Shown here one piece after another: positions 20,398 through 28,221 of a DNA stretch of 34,340 nucleotides (within the stretch, counting starts at the first letter, position 1; the number at the start of each line of letters is the position of its first letter). This DNA is from Gammaproteobacteria bacterium (GTDB lineage Bacteria > Pseudomonadota > Gammaproteobacteria > Steroidobacterales > Steroidobacteraceae), in NCBI GenBank assembly GCA_030038755.1, contig JASHSK010000132.1, positions 1-34,340 of the forward strand, given 5' to 3'. Position numbers and translations under genes: made by a program. Under the pieces are notes generated by a model. The model did not search any database, was not told where the DNA came from, and saw only the letters and a program-made list of their open reading frames with translations.

Positions 20398-21060
20398 ATG
20401 TTCACCGGAATCGTGCAGGATGTGGGGCGTGTGCAGCGGCTCGAGCCGCGCGGCGAGGATCTGCGCCTGACGATCGGCAGCGAGCGGCTGGACCCGACCG
20501 GATGGAACGTGGGTGACAGTGTGGCCGTGGCGGGCGTGTGCCTGACCGCGGTCGGGCTGCAGGAGCGCAGCTTCAGCGCGGATGTGTCACGCGAGACGCT
20601 CGCTCACACCACCATCGGCCAGTGGCGCGCGGGTACGCGTGTCAATCTCGAGCCGGCGCTGCGCGCCGGGGATGCGCTCGGAGGACATTTGATGGTCGGC
20701 CACGTCGACGGCATCGGCCAGGTGCTCGCCCGTGTGGCCGACGCGCGCTCGCGTCGACTGCGTGTGCGCGTGCCCGGCCCGCTGGCGCGCTATCTCGCGC
20801 GCAAGGGTTCGGTGGCGCTCGACGGGGTGAGTCTGACCGTCAATCTGGTCGAGACCGAGCAGTTCGAGGTGAATCTGGTGCCGCATACGCTGGCCGTGAC
20901 CACTCTCGGAGAGCTCGAGGTGGGAGATCACGTGAATCTCGAGGTCGACCTGATCGCGCGATATGTGGAGCGGCTGCTCGATCCATCGTCCGGCGCGTCG
21001 GGGCCCGGCGCGTCGGGACCTGGCGCTTCGGGACCCGGTGCTTCGGGATCGGCTGCATGA
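20398..21060 (+). CDS. ribE: Riboflavin synthase alpha subunit
   Basis: A 220-residue enzyme that dismutates two 6,7-dimethyl-8-ribityllumazine molecules to riboflavin. MFTGIVQDVG at the start, ADVSRETLAHTTIG, GGHLMVGHVDGIG and the second barrel GVSLTVNLVE are typical. The duplicated lumazine-binding beta barrels are both present. The last 20 residues are a GASGP pentapeptide repeat (20992-21051) not expected in the family. The stop overlaps the start of the GNAT gene by 4 nt (ATGA, 21057-21060). The E. coli equivalent is called ribC. Confidence 0.97.
   Translation: MFTGIVQDVGRVQRLEPRGEDLRLTIGSERLDPTGWNVGDSVAVAGVCLTAVGLQERSFSADVSRETLAHTTIGQWRAGTRVNLEPALRAGDALGGHLMVGHVDGIGQVLARVADARSRRLRVRVPGPLARYLARKGSVALDGVSLTVNLVETEQFEVNLVPHTLAVTTLGELEVGDHVNLEVDLIARYVERLLDPSSGASGPGASGPGASGPGASGSAA
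20992..21051 (+). repeat. 15-bp tandem repeat (4 copies) at the ribE 3' end
   Basis: Four 15-bp units (starts 20992, 21007, 21022, 21037) encode GASGP, GASGP, GASGP and GASGS. Differences are almost all at third codon positions, which suggests an in-frame duplication kept as protein sequence. Confidence 0.9.
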
Positions 21061-21563
21061 CTGCGCCTGCCTCCCCGGGCGTCTGCCGCGTGCGCAGCGC
21101 GCGCCCCGAGGATGCCGCGCAGATCGCGCGCCTCGCCGGGACGCTGGGCTACCCGAACGACGCCGAGGCGATGCGGGCGCGGTTGATGGATCTGACCGCA
21201 AGATCGGGGCACTGGGTGGCGGTGGCCTGTGCCGCGGACACCGGGGCCGCGCTCGGGTGGGTGCACGTTGCCCGCTGTGTCACCCTGGAGACGGGCGAGT
21301 TCGCGGAGATTCTGGGGTTGGTCGTCGATGCGGGGGCGCGCCGCGGGGGCGTCGGGCGAGCGCTGGTGGCGGCGGCGGAGCGTTGGGCGGGCGAGCAACG
21401 CCTGCCACGCATCACGGTGCGCTCCAACGCCGCGCGTGTCGAGTCGCATCCGTTCTACGCGGCCCTCGGCTATCAGCGGCCCAAGACGCAGCACGTCTAT
21501 AGCAAGGCGCTCGCCGACACGAGGCTCACCGACACGAGGCCCGCCGACATGAGGAGCCAGTGA
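21057..21563 (+). CDS. GNAT family N-acetyltransferase
   Basis: A 168-residue acetyl-CoA-dependent acyltransferase. The fold is visible from VRSARPEDAAQIARLAGTLGYPND at the start, through the acetyl-CoA-binding motif VVDAGARRGGVGRALVAAAERWA (R/QxxGxG/A form), to ARVESHPFYAALGYQRPKTQHVYSK. The substrate is unknown. The ATG overlaps the ribE stop. The C-terminus is a 15-bp repeat encoding LADTR, LTDTR and PADMR. It is not a standard member of the riboflavin operon and, with the next gene, separates ribE from ribB. Confidence 0.9.
   Translation: MTAPASPGVCRVRSARPEDAAQIARLAGTLGYPNDAEAMRARLMDLTARSGHWVAVACAADTGAALGWVHVARCVTLETGEFAEILGLVVDAGARRGGVGRALVAAAERWAGEQRLPRITVRSNAARVESHPFYAALGYQRPKTQHVYSKALADTRLTDTRPADMRSQ
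21510..21554 (+). repeat. 15-bp tandem repeat (3 copies) at the 3' end of the GNAT gene
   Basis: Units starting at 21510, 21525 and 21540 encode LADTR, LTDTR and PADMR. They form the C-terminal tail, after the last conserved GNAT residues. Confidence 0.85.
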
Positions 21564-21566
21564 GCC

Positions 21567-22280
21567 ATGCCGCGCCGACACTACGAGCGCCATCACTACG
21601 AGCGCCACCACCTGGATCGCGCCGGCTGGCTGCGCGCCGCCGTTCTGGGAGCCGACGACGGCATCGTGTCGGTCGGCAGTCTGCTGGTGGGTGTGGCGGC
21701 GAGTCAGCTGTCGCGCGAACGTATCCTCATCGTGGGTGTGGCGGGGTTGATCGCGGGGGCGATGTCGATGGCGGCCGGGGAATTTGTCTCCGTGAGCTCG
21801 CAGGTCGAGGCCGAGCGCTCCGAGCTCGAGCGCGAGCGCCGTGAGCTGGAGGCGGACGTGGCTCACGAGCGCGCGGAGCTTGCGAGCATCTACGTGCAAC
21901 GCGGTCTGACGCCCGCGCTCGCGGAGCAGGTGGCCGTGCAGCTGATGGCGCACGATGCGCTGGGCGCGCACGCCCGCGACGAGCTCGGACTGTCACCGAC
22001 GCGCCGCCCGCGGCCGCTGCAGGCGGCGCTCGCCTCCGGCGGCAGCTTTACGGTCGGCGCACTGCTGTCGATCGTGCTGGTGCTGCTGGCGCCGGCGGGT
22101 GTGGGGCTGCTGGCCGTGATCGCCGGCGGCTCACTGGCCGCCCTGGCGCTGCTCGGTGCACTGGCGGCGCGTATCGGCGGAGCGCCGATCGCGCCCGCCG
22201 CGCTGCGCGTGACATTCTGGGGCGCGCTTTCGATGGCGCTCACGGCCGCGGCCGGCACGGCGTTCAGCGCGTTCGGCTGA
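21567..22280 (+). CDS. VIT/CCC1-family transporter
   Basis: A 237-residue inner-membrane protein of the VIT1/CCC1 family, whose members move Fe2+ or Mn2+ out of the cytosol. GWLRAAVLGADDGIVSVGSLLVGV and AGLIAGAMSMAAGEFVSVSSQ are the signature first helices. A long charged, probably coiled region (EAERSELERERRELEADV) is the cytosolic metal-binding helical part. Three helices close the protein. The N-terminus is His-rich, with two HYERH units (21579-21608), and could bind metal. It begins 3 nt after the GNAT stop, so the two are co-transcribed within the rib cluster. Confidence 0.9.
   Translation: MPRRHYERHHYERHHLDRAGWLRAAVLGADDGIVSVGSLLVGVAASQLSRERILIVGVAGLIAGAMSMAAGEFVSVSSQVEAERSELERERRELEADVAHERAELASIYVQRGLTPALAEQVAVQLMAHDALGAHARDELGLSPTRRPRPLQAALASGGSFTVGALLSIVLVLLAPAGVGLLAVIAGGSLAALALLGALAARIGGAPIAPAALRVTFWGALSMALTAAAGTAFSAFG
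21579..21608 (+). repeat. 15-bp duplication at the 5' end of the VIT gene
   Basis: Two 15-bp units (21579-21593, 21594-21608) encode HYERH twice, followed by a degenerate HLDR. They create a His-rich N-terminus ahead of the first membrane helix. Confidence 0.8.
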
Positions 22281-22317
22281 TCCCTCCGGGGCGCCGATTC
22301 CCAGGGCCGTCGCCGTG

Positions 22318-22358
22318 CGCGCGGGGGGTAGTGTCTCAAACTGTGACACTACCGCGCG
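22318..22358. promoter_or_regulatory. Inverted repeat upstream of ribB(X): operator or leader hairpin
   Basis: GGTAGTGTC (22327-22335) and GACACTACC (22345-22353) form a perfect 9-bp inverted repeat with a 9-nt centre. Outside it, CGCGC (22318-22322) can pair with GCGCG (22354-22358) across a four-G bulge. It lies in the only sizeable gap within the rib cluster, about 50 nt before the ribB start. No T-run follows, so a regulator site or leader hairpin is more likely than a terminator. No FMN-riboswitch consensus was recognised around it. Confidence 0.6.
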
Positions 22359-22405
22359 GGGCCCGTCCTCGCCGCCTGGCGCCGCCGCATGCTATGGTGT
22401 GCCGC

Positions 22406-23575
<1,170 letters not shown>

Positions 23576-23645
23576 CGAGCGGGGAGGGGCGCCGCGCGAG
23601 CGCTGCCCGGCCGCCGGCCCGCCGCCCGGCCGACTTTCGCTTAGA

Positions 23646-23651
23646 TATACT
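23646..23651 (+). promoter_or_regulatory. Candidate -10 element (TATACT) just before ribH
   Basis: TATACT lies 10 nt before the ribH ATG. If it is used, transcription would begin about 4 nt before the start codon, giving an almost leaderless mRNA. Consistent with this, no Shine-Dalgarno precedes ribH. No clear -35 was found. Confidence 0.4.
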
Positions 23652-23661
23652 TCCTGCCCCC

Positions 23662-24135
23662 ATGGGTAACGCAGCCACGACTTCGCAGCAGCTGCCCGCC
23701 GGCGATTTTCGGCTCGCGGTGGTGCTGTCGCGCTATAACGAGGACATCGTCGACTCGCTGCTGGACGGTACGCGCAGGGCGTGGCGTGCCCACGGCGGTC
23801 AGGAGGTGGCGCTGCGCATCGAGCGCGTTCCCGGCGCATTCGAGCTGCCGCTCGCGGCGCGCGCCCTGGCGCTTTCCGGCACGGTCGATGCGATCGCCGC
23901 GCTCGGCTGCGTGATTCGCGGCGACACGGCGCATTTCGAGTACGTTGCCGGAGAGTGCGCCAGCGGCCTGCAGCGCGTGATGCTCGACACCGGTGTGCCG
24001 ATCGCCTTCGGGGTGCTGACCGTCGACAGCCGCGCCCAGGCGCTCGAGCGCGCCGGCCCCGGGCCGCAGAACAAGGGCTGCGAGGCGCTCGAGACCGCAC
24101 TGACGATGGCGCACCTGCTGCGGCGTCTGAGGTAG
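23662..24135 (+). CDS. ribH: 6,7-dimethyl-8-ribityllumazine synthase
   Basis: A 157-residue enzyme that condenses the RibD-pathway pyrimidine with the RibB product and forms hollow oligomers. Hallmarks are RLAVVLSRYNEDIVDSLLDG, ERVPGAFELPLAARALA, ALGCVIRGDTAHFEYVAGE and IAFGVLTVD followed by NKGCEAL. The start at 23662 has no ribosome site, see the adjacent -10 candidate. nusB follows within 16 nt. Confidence 0.97.
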   Translation: MGNAATTSQQLPAGDFRLAVVLSRYNEDIVDSLLDGTRRAWRAHGGQEVALRIERVPGAFELPLAARALALSGTVDAIAALGCVIRGDTAHFEYVAGECASGLQRVMLDTGVPIAFGVLTVDSRAQALERAGPGPQNKGCEALETALTMAHLLRRLR

Positions 24136-24150
24136 GCCGTGCGTGGGGCC

Positions 24151-24624
24151 ATGCGCAGTGAAGGACGTTCCGTGGCGCACGCGCGCAGCGCGGCACGCAA
24201 GCTCGCACTGCAGGCGCTGTATCGCTGGCAGCTCAACCGCTGTGTCTGGCAGGAGCTGGTGCAGGAGTTCGACGCCGAGGCGCAGGCCGGCCGCGCCGAC
24301 CGGGATTACTTCCAGATGCTGATCCGCGGAGTGTGCGCCGGGCACGAGCAGCTCGACGCGGCGCTGGCGCCGTTGCTGAACCGCCGGCCCGCGGAGCTCG
24401 ACCCGATCGAGCACGCGGCGCTGCTGATCGGCAGCTACGAGCTGCGCGAGCGCCCGGACGTTCCCTTCCGGGTCGTGGTCGACGAAGCGGTTGGACTCGC
24501 GCGCCGCTTCGGCGCGACCGACGGGCACAAGTTCGTCAATGCGGTGCTCGATCGCGCCGCACGGCTGTGGCGTCCCGCGGAAGCGGCGCGCGCGAACGCG
24601 CCGCCGCCCCACGATGCGGCATGA
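24151..24624 (+). CDS. nusB: Transcription antitermination factor NusB
   Basis: A helical RNA-binding protein of about 157 residues that works with NusE (S10) at boxA in rRNA operons. Typical segments are SAARKLALQALYRWQLN, DYFQMLIRGVCAGHEQLDA, ELDPIEHAALLIGSYELRERPDVPFRVVVDEAVGLARRFG and KFVNAVLDRAAR. I used ATG 24151; a GTG at 24139 is an alternative. The ribH-nusB-thiL order is standard. Confidence 0.96.
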   Translation: MRSEGRSVAHARSAARKLALQALYRWQLNRCVWQELVQEFDAEAQAGRADRDYFQMLIRGVCAGHEQLDAALAPLLNRRPAELDPIEHAALLIGSYELRERPDVPFRVVVDEAVGLARRFGATDGHKFVNAVLDRAARLWRPAEAARANAPPPHDAA

Positions 24625-24643
24625 GCCGCGCTGCGCATTCGCC

Positions 24644-25672
24644 ATGGCTGCCTCCGAATCCGAGCTCATCGAGCGCTACTTTCGGCCCTTGAGCGCTGCG
24701 CGCGCGGATGTCGCGCTTGGCATCGGCGATGACGCCGCACTGCTCACGGTACCCTCGGGCGCTGAGCTGGTACTGACCACCGATGCGCTGGTCGAAGGTG
24801 TGCACTTTCTGCCCGGCGCCGCCGCCCGTGGGCTCGGTCACCGCGCGCTGGCCGTCAATCTCAGCGACATCGCCGCCATGGGGGCGGTACCGGCCTGGAT
24901 GCTGCTGTCGCTGATCCTGCCCGCGGCGGATGAGGGCTGGCTCGGCGAGTTCGTCGCCGGACTGGCGCCACTCGCCCGTGGCTATGACGTCGCCCTGGTC
25001 GGCGGTAACCTCTCCCGCGGACCGCTGTCGATCACGATCACGCTGGCCGGTCACGTTCCGCCCGGAGCGGCCCTCAGGCGCGACGGTGCTCGAGCCGGCG
25101 ACGCGCTGTACGTCAGCGGTACGATCGGCGACGCCGCGGCCGGTCGCGAGCTCGTGCAGGGACTGCAACCGGCACACGGGCAGCCGCCGCAGGGGCAGCC
25201 ATCGCAGGGGCAGCCGTCGCAGGGGCAGGCGGTGCGCGCGCTGGATGCGCAGCTGCGCGAGCGCTTCGAGCGCCCGCAGCCGCGCGTGGCACTCGGGCAG
25301 GCGCTGCGCGGACTGGCCAGCGCCTGCATCGATCTGTCGGATGGGCTGTATGCGGATGCCGCGCGGCTGCTGCACAGCTCGGGCTGCCGCGGACAGATCG
25401 ACGCCGCGCAGCTGCCGCTCTCGGATGCGCTGCGAGCCTATGGCGGGGCGCGCGCCGTGGATCTGGCGCTCGGTGGGGGAGAGGACTACGAGCTGCTGTT
25501 CAGTGCCGCACCGGCCCACCGCGCGGCGGTCGAGGAGGCTGCTGCCCGCGTGGGCGAGCGCATCAGCTGCGTCGGTACCGTCAGCGAGGGCGCGGGGTTG
25601 TTCGTGAATTGGTCAAATGGCACGGCCATGACGGCGTCCGCGCCGGCCGGTTTCGATCACTTCGGCCGCTAG
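24644..25672 (+). CDS. thiL: Thiamine-monophosphate kinase
   Basis: A 342-residue enzyme that phosphorylates thiamine monophosphate to the active diphosphate. Motifs are ELIERYFRPL, GIGDDAALL, TTDALVEGVHFLPG, LAVNLSDIAAMGA, CIDLSDGLYADAARLL and GGGEDYELLF. The usual GGDTTRG reads GGNLSRG here. A 15-bp repeat inserts GQPPQ/GQPSQ units (25178-25228) in a surface loop. I chose ATG 24644, from which MAASESELIERYF matches the family; ATG 24614 overlaps nusB and is possible. The pgpA gene that often follows thiL is absent. Confidence 0.95.
   Translation: MAASESELIERYFRPLSAARADVALGIGDDAALLTVPSGAELVLTTDALVEGVHFLPGAAARGLGHRALAVNLSDIAAMGAVPAWMLLSLILPAADEGWLGEFVAGLAPLARGYDVALVGGNLSRGPLSITITLAGHVPPGAALRRDGARAGDALYVSGTIGDAAAGRELVQGLQPAHGQPPQGQPSQGQPSQGQAVRALDAQLRERFERPQPRVALGQALRGLASACIDLSDGLYADAARLLHSSGCRGQIDAAQLPLSDALRAYGGARAVDLALGGGEDYELLFSAAPAHRAAVEEAAARVGERISCVGTVSEGAGLFVNWSNGTAMTASAPAGFDHFGR
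25178..25228 (+). repeat. 15-bp tandem repeat inside thiL
   Basis: Units beginning at 25178, 25193 and 25208, plus a partial unit at 25223, encode GQPPQ, GQPSQ, GQPSQ and GQ. The insert lies between conserved ThiL blocks. Confidence 0.88.
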
Positions 25673-25728
25673 ACCGCGCCGCACGCCCGCGGGCCGCAGC
25701 CGGCGCACGCCGGTCGCGGCTGCGCGGT
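25673..25728 (+). terminator. GC-rich nested hairpin after thiL
   Basis: Immediately after the thiL stop, ACCGCG (25673-25678) can pair with CGCGGT (25723-25728). Inside, GCAGCC (25696-25701) faces GGCTGC (25718-25723), sharing one base. The position suggests a transcript end for the rib-nusB-thiL run, but there is no T-run, so any termination would not be the classic intrinsic type. Confidence 0.3.
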
Positions 25729-25797
25729 CACCGGCTCCGCGCCGGGCAACCTGCTTTCCGCGATCGGCGTCACGGTTCGTCCCGACCACGCCCGCTT

Positions 25798-27141
25798 ATG
25801 CTGGCCGGGCACTCACTGCCCTTGCGTCCGATGGCAGCCCCTGCACATAAGACCACACACACGCTAAAGACGCCCGAGCGCATCGGCAAGTACCTCATCA
25901 TCAATGAGGTCGGCCGCGGCAGCACCGGCACGGTCTACCTGTCTCACGATCCGTACTACGGGCGCGACGTCGCGATCAAGGTCTACACCATCGACGCCGG
26001 CGGTGACAATGAGCGTGCCCGCATCGCGCGCAAGATGTTCCTCTCGGAAGCGCACATGGTGGGCATGCTGCAGCATCCGAACATCCTGCCCATCTACGAC
26101 GCCGGGGAAGAAAACGGCCACTGCTACGTGGTCACCGAGCACGTCCACGGGGCGCGCACCCTGGCGACCTACTGTCGCCCCGACAATCTGCTGCAGCTCG
26201 ACGACGTCGTCGAGCTGATGTTCAAGTGCGCCAAGGCGCTGCACTACGCGCATTCGCGCGGCGTGATCCACCGCGACATCAAGCCGTCGAACATCATGCT
26301 GACGACCGACAGCGACGTGCGCATCATCGATTTCGGGATCGCGCTCGTGGCCGGCTCAGAGATCTCGCGCATCGAGGGCATCGCCGGCTCGCCCAGCTAC
26401 ATGTCCCCCGAGCAGGTGCAGAGTCTGGAGCTCACGCACCAGTCGGACCTCTATTCGCTCGGCGCGGTCATGTACGAGCTGCTCACGGGCGTGCGGCCGT
26501 TCCGCGCGGGCAATCTCGCCAAGCTGCTGCACCAGATCGTGTATGCGACGCCCGCGCCGATCCACACGCTGCGCCAGGACGTTCCCGAGGAGATCGAGAA
26601 CGTGGTGGGCGTGGCGATGCAGAAGGAGCCGGCGCGCCGCTACCGCTCGGGGCTGGACCTCGCGGCCGAGCTGACGCGCGTGCATCAGAAGCTGCGCCAG
26701 GCGTACTCGCGCATGGATCAGCAGGAGCAGTTCGGGCTGCTGCGGCGGCTGAAGTTCTTCCATGACTTCTCGCACGCCGAGATCCACGAGGTCATGCGCG
26801 CCAGTCACTGGCAGGACTACAGCAGCGGGGAAGAGATCGTCAAGGAAGGCGAGATGGACGATCGCTTCTACATCATCGTGTCGGGCCACTGCGCCGTCGA
26901 GCGGCACGGACAGGCCACCGGGATGCTTTCTGCCGGGGAGTGCTTCGGGGAGACGAGCTACGTGCCGGGAGCGAAGCGCACCGCCACCATCCGCGCAGTC
27001 GATGCGGTGACGGCGCTGAAGGTCAGCGCAACCCTGCTCGAGCAGGTCTCGGCCTCCTGTCAGCTGCGCTTCAACCAGGTATTCCTGCGCGCGCTGATCA
27101 GCCGCCTGCAGAGCTCCGAGCGCCACCCGCGGCGCGACTGA
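25798..27141 (+). CDS. Hanks-type Ser/Thr protein kinase with C-terminal cyclic-nucleotide-binding domain
   Basis: A 447-residue protein with no predicted membrane segment. Residues of about 30-295 form a complete eukaryotic-like kinase: Gly loop GRGSTGTV, VAIK lysine, catalytic HRDIKPSN (Asp about 160), DFG (about 178-180) and SPSYMSPEQ. After a helical linker, residues of about 325-440 match a cNMP-binding domain: GEEIVKEGEMDDRFYIIVSG, then the phosphate-binding cassette FGETSYVPGAKRTATIRA with its Arg. This suggests kinase activity tuned by cAMP or cGMP. Starts at ATG 25798 or 25831 are both possible without a ribosome site. The stop TGA directly abuts the stop of the convergent gene. The FHA protein at 7669 is a speculative client. 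Confidence 0.9.
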   Translation: MLAGHSLPLRPMAAPAHKTTHTLKTPERIGKYLIINEVGRGSTGTVYLSHDPYYGRDVAIKVYTIDAGGDNERARIARKMFLSEAHMVGMLQHPNILPIYDAGEENGHCYVVTEHVHGARTLATYCRPDNLLQLDDVVELMFKCAKALHYAHSRGVIHRDIKPSNIMLTTDSDVRIIDFGIALVAGSEISRIEGIAGSPSYMSPEQVQSLELTHQSDLYSLGAVMYELLTGVRPFRAGNLAKLLHQIVYATPAPIHTLRQDVPEEIENVVGVAMQKEPARRYRSGLDLAAELTRVHQKLRQAYSRMDQQEQFGLLRRLKFFHDFSHAEIHEVMRASHWQDYSSGEEIVKEGEMDDRFYIIVSGHCAVERHGQATGMLSAGECFGETSYVPGAKRTATIRAVDAVTALKVSATLLEQVSASCQLRFNQVFLRALISRLQSSERHPRRD

Positions 27142-28113
27142 TCACTGCGGCGGTTTGCGCTCCTCGCGATGCGCGGCGGGCTCGCCGCGCTGCTCGCGAG
27201 CGGCAGGGTGCTCCCGCGAAGCCTGCGGCTGCGCATGCGGCGCGGCATGCTCGTTCGGCCGTGGGGCCTCTGCCGCGCGTGGGGCCTCTGCCGCGCGCCC
27301 TGCGCCGTTCTCGTGTGCACCGGCCGCATGGTTGCGCACGACCGCACCCGGGCCCGCCCCGTGGTGCGCGATGTTGGCGTGCGTCGGCGCGCCACGGGCG
27401 GCGATCACCCCCGCGCCCGAGAAGCGTCCGGCTCGCGCCGTCGCGGCGATGCCCGGGTGCCCGTGATTGTTGGACTCGCGCAGCGCGGGGTTACGGCCCG
27501 CGAGCTGCTCCTGCCGGCGCTGGGCGGCAACGGGCTGGAAATGCGGCCCGCGCGCCACGGCCAGCTGTGCGGCCGTCGCGTGTACCTGCAGGCCGCCGAC
27601 ACCGCCGTTGAAGCTCACGCGCGTGGTGATGGCGGGCACCGGCCGCCGGAAGACGGCGGTGATGTGCAGGCCCGCCGGAATTCGATTGACCGCCGTGTTG
27701 TAGAAGAACACGCCGTGCGCCCAGTGGCCGCCCACATAGCCGTTGCCGTCGTAACCGAAGCCGTAATGCACGCCGCCGTAGAAGCCGATGTGTGCGCCCC
27801 AGTACCCCTCGTGCCAGACGTACACGCCGTCTCCCCAGCCCCAGTAGCCCGGCGTCCACAGCAACCCCGGCTGCGGCGGCTCGACCCAGGTGCCCGGCAC
27901 CCAGTAATAACCGCCATCATCGCTCCAGGCCCAGTAACCCGGCGCCCACAGGTAGCCGGCCGCCGGCATGGCCGGCTGTACGTACACCGGCAGCACCGGT
28001 GGGGCGATGTTGATGGAGACGCTGACCTGGGCACGGGAGGCGAGCGGCACCCATGCCAGTGCGAGGGCGAGCGTCGAACCGATCAAGAGACCACGCAGAT
28101 GACTGTGGCGCAT
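27142..28113 (-). CDS. YXWGXW-repeat protein, exported
   Basis: A 323-residue protein with a signal peptide (MRHSHLRGLLIGSTLALALAWVPL, then ASRAQ cleavage). A Trp/Tyr/Gly-rich region (about residues 40-135) has YLWAPGYWAWSDD, YYWVPGTWVEPP and LWTPGYWGWGDGVYVW units typical of the YXWGXW family. The Ala/His/Arg/Pro-rich tail includes a perfect 18-bp duplication (27260-27295) encoding AAEAPR twice. The family is periplasmic or surface-exposed and of unknown function. It ends flush against the kinase gene (TGA|TCA at 27139-27144). Confidence 0.88.
   Translation of the reverse strand: MRHSHLRGLLIGSTLALALAWVPLASRAQVSVSINIAPPVLPVYVQPAMPAAGYLWAPGYWAWSDDGGYYWVPGTWVEPPQPGLLWTPGYWGWGDGVYVWHEGYWGAHIGFYGGVHYGFGYDGNGYVGGHWAHGVFFYNTAVNRIPAGLHITAVFRRPVPAITTRVSFNGGVGGLQVHATAAQLAVARGPHFQPVAAQRRQEQLAGRNPALRESNNHGHPGIAATARAGRFSGAGVIAARGAPTHANIAHHGAGPGAVVRNHAAGAHENGAGRAAEAPRAAEAPRPNEHAAPHAQPQASREHPAAREQRGEPAAHREERKPPQ
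27260..27295 (-). repeat. 18-bp perfect tandem duplication in the YXWGXW gene
   Basis: Two identical 18-bp units (27260-27277 and 27278-27295) encode AAEAPR twice in the disordered tail. The perfect identity suggests a recent event. Confidence 0.9.
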
Positions 28114-28221
28114 TGGGGCCCCCGGCTGCGGTACGCAGCGCCGATGAAACCTGCCGTCACGCTACGTCGGGCAGGCTGAACGGCTGCTGACTTGCTCGCC
28201 TGGCGGCGCCCCGGCCCCCTG

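Noticed and set aside
22281-22405. FMN riboswitch upstream of ribB
   Set aside because: The conserved RFN blocks were not recognised and the gap is too short for the complete element; only the inverted repeat is seen.
27169-28179. 336-codon plus-strand frame opposite the YXWGXW gene
   Set aside because: The minus strand has a signal peptide and YXWGXW repeats; the plus frame shows nothing recognisable.
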